Shown piece by piece: positions 6,292 through 11,814 of a DNA stretch of 11,814 nt (position 1 is its first letter; the number at the start of each line of letters is the position of its first letter). The notes under the pieces are model-generated. The model was not told where the DNA came from. It ran no database searches and saw only the letters and a program-made list of their open reading frames with translations. Source of the DNA: Acidobacteriota bacterium (lineage in GTDB: Bacteria > Acidobacteriota > Aminicenantia > Aminicenantales > Aminicenantaceae); assembly GCA_030609975.1 (NCBI GenBank), contig JAUWSR010000086.1, positions 1 to 11,814 on the forward strand. Reading direction: 5' to 3'. The translations under genes and the position numbers were made by a program.

Positions 6292-6304
6292 TGCTAGTCT
6301 AGCA
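6292..6304. promoter_or_regulatory. 13-bp palindrome between divergent genes
   Basis: TGCTAG (6292-6297) and CTAGCA (6299-6304) form a perfect dyad around one central T. It lies just upstream of the aspartic protease reading frame. On the minus strand TAAAAT (6311-6306) just before it could be a -10 element, which would place the dyad over the transcription start, as for a repressor operator. This is a short motif and could be chance. Confidence 0.3.
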
Positions 6305-6358
6305 CATTTTAGTCGTCACACATAAATAAAATGCTTTTAAGCACAGCGAATCGTCGTT

Positions 6359-6387
6359 TTGCAACGGGATATTTATTGTGATATACA
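6359..6387 (+). promoter_or_regulatory. Candidate extended -10 promoter for the NamZ-like gene
   Basis: TTGCAA (6359-6364), a 17-base spacer, and TATACA (6382-6387) preceded by TGA form an extended -10 promoter. Each hexamer matches consensus at four of six positions. Transcription starting near 6394 would give a leader of about 140 bases that contains the foldable G-rich element. Confidence 0.4.
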
Positions 6388-6423
6388 TCAGTATGTTTTC
6401 CCCGAATTACAGCGAAAGATAGA

Positions 6424-6500
6424 GGGGCTGGCTGTTGGGGTGGGTAGCGGGGCTTTTATAAGCGGGAGGGTCCTGCTCAGCCAGCCAAACAGGACACCCC
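6424..6500 (+). ncRNA. Candidate structured leader RNA with G-rich tract
   Basis: A perfect 9-bp inverted repeat pairs GGCTGGCTG (6426-6434) with CAGCCAGCC (6478-6486). A second helix can pair GTCCTG (6470-6475) with CAGGAC (6490-6495), and GG 6468-6469 can add two pairs with CC 6497-6498 around a bulged A. The second helix encloses the right arm of the first in its loop, and only three bases join the arms, so the two probably exclude each other like a switch. GGGGTG (6437-6442) can also pair with CACCCC (6495-6500). Four G-runs (6424-6427, 6437-6440, 6442-6444, 6449-6452) could form a G-quadruplex. It matches no riboswitch class I can recall. It ends about 35 bases before ATG 6535. Confidence 0.4.
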
Positions 6501-6534
6501 TTTAGTCGCTGCGTGTTGGAAAAGTGGAATAGGT

Positions 6535-7776
6535 ATGTCGAATAAAAATGCTCGCCTTGGTGTTGTCCCTGGTGTTGAAGTTTTTCTTGAGCAGCATTTG
6601 GACTTGGTCAAAAACAGAAAGGTAGGCCTGCTTACAAATGCCGCTGGTGTAGACCGACAGCAAAACAGTGTGCTTGAGCTTTTTTATGAAAATCCCAAGA
6701 TCGAGCTGAAGGCCCTATTCGGACCGGAACATGGATTGAGAGCCAATGCCCAAGCAGGAGAATATGTGCCCTTTTCCCAAGATGAAAAACATAATCTCCC
6801 TGTTTTCAGCCTGTATGGACAGGATCTGAAGTTTGATTCCTACTCCGGCAAAGACCTTGATAAGACCATGCGCGTTTTTGATACTCAAGATCAAGGAAAA
6901 ATCCCGAAAAAAGCAATGCTGAAAGAACTGGAGGTGATGATCTTTGACCTCCAAGATGTGGGCACACGCATCTATACCTTCGCAGCCACGATGGCCTATT
7001 GTATGAAAGTTTGCGCTAAGACTGGGATCGAATTTATCATACTGGATAGGCCTAATCCGCTTAACGGGCTCGATATGGAAGGTCCCATCCTGGAATATCC
7101 GAAGTTCAGTTCATTTGTAGGCCTGTATCCCATCCCTATACGACATGCCATGACCTTGGGTGAGCTGGCGTTGTATTTCCATGAGAATTTTCTTAAAAAA
7201 AAACCCTTGCTCAAAGTGATCAGCATGGAGGGCTGGAAACGACACATGTGGTTTGATGAAACTTCACTGCCTTGGATCCCTCCCTCTCCCAATATGCCGA
7301 ACTTTAAAACCGCAATGGTTTATCCCGGGCAAATCCTGTTTGAAGGCACCAATGTTTCGGAAGGGAGGGGCACCACCCGGCCTTTCGAGGTGTTTGGCGC
7401 TCCCTGGATCGATGGCGACCTGTTGAAAAAGCGGCTCCATGAACTGGATCTCCCTGGCGTGGAGTTTCAAAAAAGCGAATTTACTCCCACCTTCTCGAAA
7501 TACCAGAGTGAGTTCTGCAGTGGATGCCATATCTATGTGACCGACAGGAACATTTATAAACCATTGTTCACCACTCTGCATATCATCTCGGTTATATTGG
7601 ACCTGTATCCGAAAAAGTTTTTTTTTCATGAGGATTATTTTGATAAGGTTATGGGTACTCATAAGGTGAGAGAAGATATCGAGCAAGGGAGACAAGCTGC
7701 TGATATCATTCATGCTTTTGATGATGAAATACGAGAATTCGCTGAGAGACGCCAACCTTATCTCTTGTATTCCTGA
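6535..7776 (+). CDS. DUF1343/NamZ-family exo-beta-N-acetylmuramidase homolog
   Basis: A protein of 413 residues of the DUF1343 family, whose characterised members (NamZ, glycoside hydrolase family 171) remove N-acetylmuramic acid from the non-reducing end of peptidoglycan fragments. Family signatures are LTNAAGVDR at 33-41, FGPEHG at 62-67 with the conserved Glu-His pair, MIFDLQDVGTRIYTF at 135-149, DRPNPLNG at 171-178, and SEGRGTTRPFEVFGAPW at 275-291. It has no signal peptide or membrane helix, so it should be cytosolic and act on imported sugars during cell-wall recycling, unlike secreted relatives. Residues about 95-130 look like an extra insertion between the SLYG and FDLQDVG blocks compared with the usual layout. 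ATG 6535 follows a modest GGA. The gene contains an A9 run (7195-7203) and a T9 run (7618-7626) but is intact. Confidence 0.88.
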   Translation: MSNKNARLGVVPGVEVFLEQHLDLVKNRKVGLLTNAAGVDRQQNSVLELFYENPKIELKALFGPEHGLRANAQAGEYVPFSQDEKHNLPVFSLYGQDLKFDSYSGKDLDKTMRVFDTQDQGKIPKKAMLKELEVMIFDLQDVGTRIYTFAATMAYCMKVCAKTGIEFIILDRPNPLNGLDMEGPILEYPKFSSFVGLYPIPIRHAMTLGELALYFHENFLKKKPLLKVISMEGWKRHMWFDETSLPWIPPSPNMPNFKTAMVYPGQILFEGTNVSEGRGTTRPFEVFGAPWIDGDLLKKRLHELDLPGVEFQKSEFTPTFSKYQSEFCSGCHIYVTDRNIYKPLFTTLHIISVILDLYPKKFFFHEDYFDKVMGTHKVREDIEQGRQAADIIHAFDDEIREFAERRQPYLLYS

Positions 7777-7791
7777 ATCCTATGCTATAAT
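7765..7791 (+). promoter_or_regulatory. Extended -10 promoter giving a near-leaderless transcript
   Basis: TGC followed by a perfect TATAAT (7783-7791) lies only nine bases before ATG 7801, with a weak -35 TTGTAT (7765-7770) 15 bases further up. Initiation about seven bases after the -10 would leave almost no leader, and the bases before the ATG (TTTTGATAAT) contain no ribosome site. The promoter overlaps the end of the NamZ-like gene. Confidence 0.5.
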
Positions 7792-7800
7792 TTTGATAAT

Positions 7801-8292
7801 ATGACGAGCAAATTGATCGCGGTCATAGATGATGAGCCGGATATCCGGGAACTGGTTTCTATCCATCTTAAACGGGCCGGATTTCAGGCTGAAACCTTCA
7901 AGCAGGCGGATGATTTTCTACACTTTCTAAACGCAAATGAACCCGATTTGATTATCCTTGATCTCATGCTACCTGATGCTGACGGCTTAGCACAGGACAT
8001 GGTCCGGGATTCAATTACCGCCTTTGTAAATCGGGACGCAGACCTGGCTGAGGATGTATGCAAGCGTGACGATGAGGTGGATAGTCTCAACGACCAGATC
8101 TTCCGGGTACTTCTGACCTATATGCTGCAGGACCCTAAAAATATCGAGAGGGCGCTTGACCTGATCTTGGTAGGACGCCATCTGGAGCGGATCGCGGATC
8201 ATGCCACCAATGTCGGTGAGGACGTCATCTATTTGGTTAAGGGGAAATCCATCAAACACCATTTTGAAACGCGCAAAATCAGCAAAATGTGA
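7801..8292 (+). CDS. Chimera: truncated response-regulator receiver fused to the C-terminal half of PhoU
   Basis: A 163-residue protein made of two incomplete modules. Residues 1-63 are the start of an OmpR/PhoP-type receiver: AVIDDEPDIRELV with the acidic pair Asp10-Asp11, then LIILDLMLPDADG with phospho-acceptor Asp54. The receiver breaks off there, so the conserved Thr/Ser and Lys of the fourth and fifth strands are missing and normal phospho-signalling is not expected. From residue about 64 the sequence is the second three-helix bundle of PhoU, the phosphate-uptake regulator: MVRDSITAFVNRD, KRDDEVDSLNDQI and GRHLERIADHATNVGEDV, including the acidic metal-site residues. In Bacillota phoP and phoU commonly flank phoR and the pst transporter genes, so an in-frame deletion between them would make exactly this product. 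It has an extended -10 promoter but no ribosome site. It may be a relic, a domesticated small protein, or an assembly error. Confidence 0.85.
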   Translation: MTSKLIAVIDDEPDIRELVSIHLKRAGFQAETFKQADDFLHFLNANEPDLIILDLMLPDADGLAQDMVRDSITAFVNRDADLAEDVCKRDDEVDSLNDQIFRVLLTYMLQDPKNIERALDLILVGRHLERIADHATNVGEDVIYLVKGKSIKHHFETRKISKM

Positions 8293-8339
8293 GCACTGTA
8301 TAATTGTTAGAGTTCCCCTAGTGCTGCCCTGAAAATCCA

Positions 8340-8368
8340 TTTACGCAAGGGGCGAGGTATGCTATAAT
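8340..8368 (+). promoter_or_regulatory. Promoter of the dsrC operon
   Basis: A perfect TATAAT (8363-8368) with the extended TGC (8360-8362) is preceded at 17 bases by TTTACG (8340-8345, four of six to TTGACA). Transcription near 8375 leaves about 25 bases of leader with a good ribosome site, AGGAG (8389-8393), 6 bases before ATG 8400. The core TATGCTATAAT is identical to the one before the receiver-PhoU gene. Confidence 0.65.
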
Positions 8369-8399
8369 CTGCCGTTAATTTTTACGTGAGGAGAGAATC

Positions 8400-8720
8400 A
8401 TGCCTGAGATCGAAGTGAAGGGTCAGCAATTTGAGTTGAACCAAGAAGGCTTCATGCTTGAGCCCCAAGAATGGGATGAAGACATTGCCATGGTATTGGC
8501 CAAGACCGAGGAAGGAATAGAGGAGTTGACCCCAGATCATTGGAAAGTGATACGATACATCCGGGGCTATTATCTAGAAAAAAATGTTGCTCCGATGGTA
8601 AGAAAGGTTTGTAAAAATTCTGGATTCCAACTGAAATATATATTTGAGCTGTTCCCCTCTGGTCCTGCCAAAGGTGCCTGTAAATTGGCCGGTCTTCCCA
8701 AGCCGGATGGCTGCGTTTAA
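8400..8720 (+). CDS. dsrC: DsrC, sulfur-carrier protein of dissimilatory sulfur metabolism
   Basis: A complete 106-residue DsrC/TusE-family protein. In sulfite reducers DsrC takes sulfur from the DsrAB sulfite reductase as a trisulfide between its two C-terminal cysteines; DsrMK then reduces it and frees sulfide. Both redox cysteines are here: Cys94 and the penultimate Cys105, separated by ten residues in the flexible arm GACKLAGLPKPDGCV. That two-cysteine arm marks true DsrC rather than TusE or single-cysteine homologs. Other family blocks are NQEGFMLEPQEWDEDIA (14-30), LTPDHWKVIRYIR (43-55) and the SGPAKGACKLAG turn. A third cysteine, Cys71, lies before the arm. It starts with a good AGGAG and its own promoter, and is followed after 11 bases by the DsrM-like gene. 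DsrAB itself is not in the window. Confidence 0.93.
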   Translation: MPEIEVKGQQFELNQEGFMLEPQEWDEDIAMVLAKTEEGIEELTPDHWKVIRYIRGYYLEKNVAPMVRKVCKNSGFQLKYIFELFPSGPAKGACKLAGLPKPDGCV

Positions 8721-8731
8721 CCTATCTCAGC

Positions 8732-9367
8732 ATGACCGCATTCCTATACTACGGTGTGATTATTTCCTTCCTTCTCTGTCTAATTGCACTCCTGGGACTG
8801 GTTCTTGGGACGCTTTCTTTTCGTAAAAGAAAAGTACGAGCAGCTCCCCGGGGAGACTGGAAAAAAGGAGTAAGGTATGCGTTTGGAGTAGGCATGATGC
8901 CTTGGGAAAAAGAAAGTGCCAGGCAGCATCTTGTTACATATTTTTCCGGATTTATATATCATTTTGGGATCTTTGCCGGTTTATTCTATCTTTTCATCTC
9001 TCTATTGAACCTTGCTATCCCGGTCCTGATTTTCAAGCTAATACAGATCCTTTTGCTCTGTGGGCTTATTTGCGGGTTGGGATTATTGGTTAAGCGAGGC
9101 GTATACAGCCATATGCGATATATCAGTTGTCCTGATGATTTTGTGGCCAACACGCTGGTGGATGGTTTTATGCTCTTGGCTTTGCTCGATACCCTCTTTG
9201 TGGGTGTCCAAGTTTACTTTTGGGGAATGGCCATCATAATGTTCCTATACATTCCCATGGGCAAGATTCGTCACTGTTTCTTTTTTTTCTACAGCCGCAT
9301 CCTTTTTGGAGCTTTTTTTGGAAGACGGGGTGTTTTTCCAAGAGAACAAAAGACGTCTAGAGTTTAG
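8732..9367 (+). CDS. dsrM: DsrM-like membrane cytochrome b (NarI/HdrE-type)
   Basis: A 211-residue integral membrane protein with about five predicted helices (residues near 4-26, 69-92, 95-120, 138-162, 163-177 plus an aromatic-rich end). It should oxidise membrane quinol and pass electrons through b hemes to the iron-sulfur partner encoded next. Features of the NarI/HdrE/DsrM group are RYISCPDDFVANTLVDGF at 129-146 and the C-terminal GKIRHCFFFFYSR...FGRRGVF block (177-202). His66, His77, His127 and His181 are candidate heme ligands. It is shorter than the roughly 330-residue DsrM I recall from Desulfovibrio, nearer to the minimal HdrE/NarI size. ATG 8732 has no clear ribosome site and lies 11 bases after dsrC, so translation probably depends on coupling. 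A T8 run lies at 9281-9288. Confidence 0.82.
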   Translation: MTAFLYYGVIISFLLCLIALLGLVLGTLSFRKRKVRAAPRGDWKKGVRYAFGVGMMPWEKESARQHLVTYFSGFIYHFGIFAGLFYLFISLLNLAIPVLIFKLIQILLLCGLICGLGLLVKRGVYSHMRYISCPDDFVANTLVDGFMLLALLDTLFVGVQVYFWGMAIIMFLYIPMGKIRHCFFFFYSRILFGAFFGRRGVFPREQKTSRV

Positions 9368-9370
9368 ATA

Positions 9371-10711
9371 ATGTCTGATATATCCTTAAATAAAGATGAA
9401 CTCTTAGAAAAGATTGAGAGTCTTACGGCCCAAGATCACGAAAAAATTCTAAAGACGTTCAAACACTACCTCACCTCCGAGTATGCCGCATTTTTAAACA
9501 CCTGTGCCCATTGTGGACTGTGCGCCGATAGCTGCCATTACTATCTGACTGACAAAGATCCAAAATCTATTCCCGCTTATAAGCTCAAACTAATTTCCAA
9601 AATATTTAACAGCACCTTTGATCTCGTTGGCAAAAGATTTCCAGCCCTGGTAGGCGCGGAAAAACTCAGCAATAAGATGATCAAAGAATGGGTGGATACT
9701 CTGTTCGGCCGTTGCAGTTTGTGTGGGAGGTGCACGATCAACTGCACTATGGGTATCAATATTCCTTATCTGATCCGGGCTGCACGTGGGGCCTTAGCTT
9801 CTGTCGGAATCGTGCCGCTTGGATTGCAGTCCACGGTGAATACCGCGGTGAACAAAGGCAACAATATGGGTATCCTGAAGGAGGATTGGCTCGAGACGGT
9901 GGAATGGTTGGAAGAAGAACTACAGCAGGACGTTCAGAATCCGGAAGCAAAGTTGCCCTTGGATAAACCGGGCTCTCGTGTCCTTTATACCATCAATCCT
10001 AGAGAAGCCATGTTTTTTCCTCTCTCCATCACGGCTGCAGGGAAAGTATTCTATGCCGCCCAAGAGAGCTGGACCTTCTCCAGTGAAAACTTTGATGTGA
10101 CCAATTATGGTCTTTATAATGGAGACGACGAAGCGGCTGGAATACTGTCTTCTCGATTGATCGATACCATGCATGCTTTAGATTGTCGGGAATTGATCCT
10201 GGCAGAGTGCGGCCATGGTTACAATTCCAACCGATGGGAAGCGCCGGAATGGCTTAGCCGGGAATATGGCGCAGAAGTAAAAAGTATCCTTCAGCTTATC
10301 GCTGATTATATTCGAGAAGATCGAATCAAGCTGGATCCTTCCAAGAATGGTGAGGTTGTAACGCTGCATGATCCCTGTAATTTGGTGCGTTTGGGTGGAA
10401 TGGTGGAAGAACAGAGGTTCATCCTCCGGCACTGTGTGGCAAACTTTGTGGAAATGACCCCCAACCGAGAAAAAAACTACTGTTGTGGAGGAGGAGGAGG
10501 GCAGTTATCCATGACTCGTTTTGCCGAAAGACGCATCCAGGCCGGAAGATTGAAAGCAGAGCAGATCGAGGCCACAGGGGCAAAAATTGTTGCAACTCCT
10601 TGCCATAACTGTATAGATCAACTTATGGAACTCAACAAGCATTATAAACTGGATATTGAAATTAAAACGGTTACTGAAATAGTGGCGGATGCTTTGATTA
10701 TTCCTGCTTAA
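9371..10711 (+). CDS. dsrK: DsrK-like iron-sulfur heterodisulfide reductase-related subunit
   Basis: A 446-residue cytosolic-side subunit that should take electrons from the DsrM-like cytochrome and reduce the DsrC disulfide or trisulfide. The N-terminal ferredoxin domain has two [4Fe-4S] motifs: C45-x2-C48-x2-C51-x3-C55 and C115-x2-C118-x2-C121-x3-C125, the latter followed by Thr-Met-Gly rather than the usual Pro. The C-terminal half has the CCG architecture of HdrB/HdrD: AECGHG with C280, then HDPC (C336), CCGGGGG (C371-C372) and CHNC (C411, C414), which in HdrD-type proteins hold the catalytic noncubane [4Fe-4S] cluster. It starts three bases after the DsrM stop with no strong ribosome site, consistent with coupling. 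At 446 residues it is shorter than the Desulfovibrio DsrK I recall. HdrD or a TmcB-like subunit are alternative labels, but adjacent dsrC favours DsrK. Confidence 0.87.
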   Translation: MSDISLNKDELLEKIESLTAQDHEKILKTFKHYLTSEYAAFLNTCAHCGLCADSCHYYLTDKDPKSIPAYKLKLISKIFNSTFDLVGKRFPALVGAEKLSNKMIKEWVDTLFGRCSLCGRCTINCTMGINIPYLIRAARGALASVGIVPLGLQSTVNTAVNKGNNMGILKEDWLETVEWLEEELQQDVQNPEAKLPLDKPGSRVLYTINPREAMFFPLSITAAGKVFYAAQESWTFSSENFDVTNYGLYNGDDEAAGILSSRLIDTMHALDCRELILAECGHGYNSNRWEAPEWLSREYGAEVKSILQLIADYIREDRIKLDPSKNGEVVTLHDPCNLVRLGGMVEEQRFILRHCVANFVEMTPNREKNYCCGGGGGQLSMTRFAERRIQAGRLKAEQIEATGAKIVATPCHNCIDQLMELNKHYKLDIEIKTVTEIVADALIIPA

Positions 10712-11038
10712 TACGCCCTTCCTGCATACTATCCGAATCTATCTATTCTGTGGGATACCGCGATCTCCCTAACTCCATTATGGTGAGCCTCCCTGTTCAA
10801 ATTAACCTGATAGATTCAGAAAAAAGTCGATATTACCTATAACCAAAATATTATCGGAATTTTGCAATAACTCTAAGAGATAGCATCCCGATCACATCGT
10901 TAAAGTGTCATTTCTATTTTAAATCGACATTTTTTACCTTTAGTGAATACTCCAAGTTAAAATATCCTTATAAATTATATCGATTCACTGGTAAATAATA
11001 AGGCGGTGTGCTAACTTAATTGAAAAGAAGGATCCGGC
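10712..11038. other. Intergenic region before cysK
   Basis: No gene is visible in these 327 bases. The second half is AT-rich and should hold the cysK promoter, but no hexamer pair is convincing: TCGACA (10924-10929) resembles a -35 but lacks a good partner, and TATAAA (10970-10975) is a -10-like site without a -35. I looked for and did not find the AGGGTGG anticodon-loop-like signature of a T-box or the conserved core of a SAM riboswitch. A split inverted repeat is listed separately. No terminator with a T-run follows dsrK. Confidence 0.5.
10933..10995. promoter_or_regulatory. Split inverted repeat upstream of cysK
   Basis: TTTACC (10933-10938) and AGTGAAT (10942-10948) are the reverse complement of ATTCACT (10983-10989) and GGTAAA (10990-10995), with a three-base TTT bulge on the left. 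The 13 matching pairs enclose a 34-base AT-rich loop that contains the candidate -10. It could be a pair of operator half-sites for a cysteine- or sulfur-responsive regulator, or a leader hairpin. Confidence 0.35.
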
Positions 11039-11814
11039 ATGAAGATATACGATAATGTCCTAGACCTTATCGGACATACTCCCTTGGTGAGGCTTAATCG
11101 GATAAGGAAAGGCGTAAAAGCGGAGATTCTCGCCAAACTGGAATTTTATAACCCGACCGGAAGCGTTAAGGATCGGATCGCACTCTCTATGGTCGAAGAA
11201 GCCGAGAAACAGGGGCTGATCAAGCAGGGGGATTTTATCGTCGAACCCACCAGTGGAAATACCGGAACCAGCCTGGCCTTGGTGTGTGCTTTGAAAGGCT
11301 ACCGGATGATCGCCGTCATGCCGGAACAGATGAGTCAAGAAAGAAAGGATATGATCACGGCTTTTGGAGCCGAGCTGGCTCTGGTCCCCAGTCAGGGAGA
11401 GGCTGAGCCTGGAATGTTTGCCTTAGAGGACCTGGAAGCAACTCTCGCAAAAGCGCTCGAATTGGCAGCTCAACCCGGATATTATATGCCCAATCAATTT
11501 GCCAATCCCAGCAACTCTCTGGCACATCAAAAATCCACTGCTGAAGAGATATGGAGGGATACGGACGGCCGGGTCGATGCCTTCGTCGCCGGTGTGGGTA
11601 CATCCGGAACCACGATGGGTGTCAGCATGGGATTGAAGGAAAAAAATCCAAATATTCTTATCTATGTGATCGAACCGGCCAATTCTGCAGTGATATCCGG
11701 TGAAGATCCAGGCTATCACAGGATCCAAGGCATAGGGGAGGGCTTTATCCCTGAGCTCTATCAACACGAATATACCGACGGTGTTATCAAAGTCTCGGAT
11801 GTCGAAGCTAAAGC
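11039..11814 (+). CDS. cysK: Cysteine synthase (O-acetylserine sulfhydrylase), 3' end cut by window
   Basis: The first 258 residues of a fold-type II PLP enzyme that makes L-cysteine from O-acetylserine and sulfide. PNPTGSVKDR-type motif YNPTGSVKDR at 37-46 carries the PLP lysine Lys44; EPTSGNTGTSLA at 69-80 is the substrate-binding loop; GVGTSGTTMG is the phosphate-binding glycine loop; and IEPANSAVISG and GIGEGFIPE complete the CysK pattern. The reading frame is open to the window edge, so about 50 residues are missing. ATG 11039 follows AGAAGGA (11026-11032) at a good distance. Cystathionine beta-synthase relatives share these motifs, but the opening MKIYDNVLDLIGHTPLVRL is typical of CysK. 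The gene could fix sulfide released by the neighbouring sulfite-reduction pathway. Confidence 0.92.
   Translation, partial: MKIYDNVLDLIGHTPLVRLNRIRKGVKAEILAKLEFYNPTGSVKDRIALSMVEEAEKQGLIKQGDFIVEPTSGNTGTSLALVCALKGYRMIAVMPEQMSQERKDMITAFGAELALVPSQGEAEPGMFALEDLEATLAKALELAAQPGYYMPNQFANPSNSLAHQKSTAEEIWRDTDGRVDAFVAGVGTSGTTMGVSMGLKEKNPNILIYVIEPANSAVISGEDPGYHRIQGIGEGFIPELYQHEYTDGVIKVSDVEAK

Noticed and set aside
6426..6495. Classical H-type pseudoknot in the NamZ leader
   Set aside because: The linker between the right arms is three bases, too short to span a nine-pair helix, so alternative pairings are more likely than a pseudoknot.
7264..7755. 163-residue minus-strand reading frame inside the NamZ-like gene
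   Set aside because: It is a shadow of a gene with clear family motifs on the plus strand.
8292..8325. AGCACT/AGTGCT hairpin as terminator after the receiver-PhoU gene
   Set aside because: Only six pairs, a 22-base loop and no T-run.
10712..11038. T-box or SAM riboswitch upstream of cysK
   Set aside because: Neither the T-box AGGGTGG core nor the SAM riboswitch core is present.

Overview
The window looks like chromosomal DNA from an anaerobic Gram-positive bacterium (Bacillota, Clostridia). The best guess is a sulfite- or sulfate-reducing lineage near Desulfitobacterium, Desulfosporosinus or Desulfotomaculum. The reasons are moderate GC content, strong AGGAG-type ribosome sites, sigma-A-like promoters, TTG and GTG starts, and a DsrC-DsrM-DsrK set. 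The taxonomy is inference from gene content only.

Layout. 1-126 (+) is the C-terminal tail of a probable octopine/opine dehydrogenase-family protein. 127-1188 looks eroded: an ECF sigma region 4 fragment, a DUF3795 cysteine-rich protein separated from it by a single in-frame TGA, and a possible protein remnant. 1189-2028 (+) is an intact class I SAM methyltransferase. 2135-2750 is mosaic: an unrecognised 73-residue minus-strand gene, a decayed copy of the plsC 3' end, and a plus-strand 60-residue cysteine-containing peptide that resembles a ribosomally made, modified peptide (RiPP) precursor and has its own consensus promoter and strong ribosome site. 2751-4339 (-) is a coupled diacylglycerol-kinase-like/plsC pair for lipid metabolism. 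4527-6188 (-) is a membrane-anchored aspartic protease whose real start codon appears to be missing or frameshifted. 6300-6534 is an intergenic region with promoters, a small palindrome and a G-rich foldable leader. 6535-7776 (+) is a DUF1343/NamZ-type muramidase without a signal peptide.

7801-8292 (+) is the strangest gene: the first two thirds of a response-regulator receiver domain joined in frame to the C-terminal half of PhoU, as if a pho-pst locus had collapsed by deletion. 8400-10711 (+) is an operon of dsrC, a DsrM-like membrane cytochrome b and a DsrK-like double [4Fe-4S]/CCG protein. Together these could pass quinol electrons to the DsrC disulfide or trisulfide. After a 327-base intergenic region, cysK starts at 11039 and runs off the window. 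A sulfide-fixing cysteine synthase next to a sulfite-reduction electron module makes metabolic sense, but the two are separate transcription units.

The points most worth a second look are the receiver-PhoU chimera, the RiPP-like peptide flanked by the two plsC ends, the missing start of the aspartic protease, the sigma fragment/DUF3795 junction, and the foldable leader before the NamZ gene. No CRISPR array, tRNA, rRNA or complete insertion sequence was seen.
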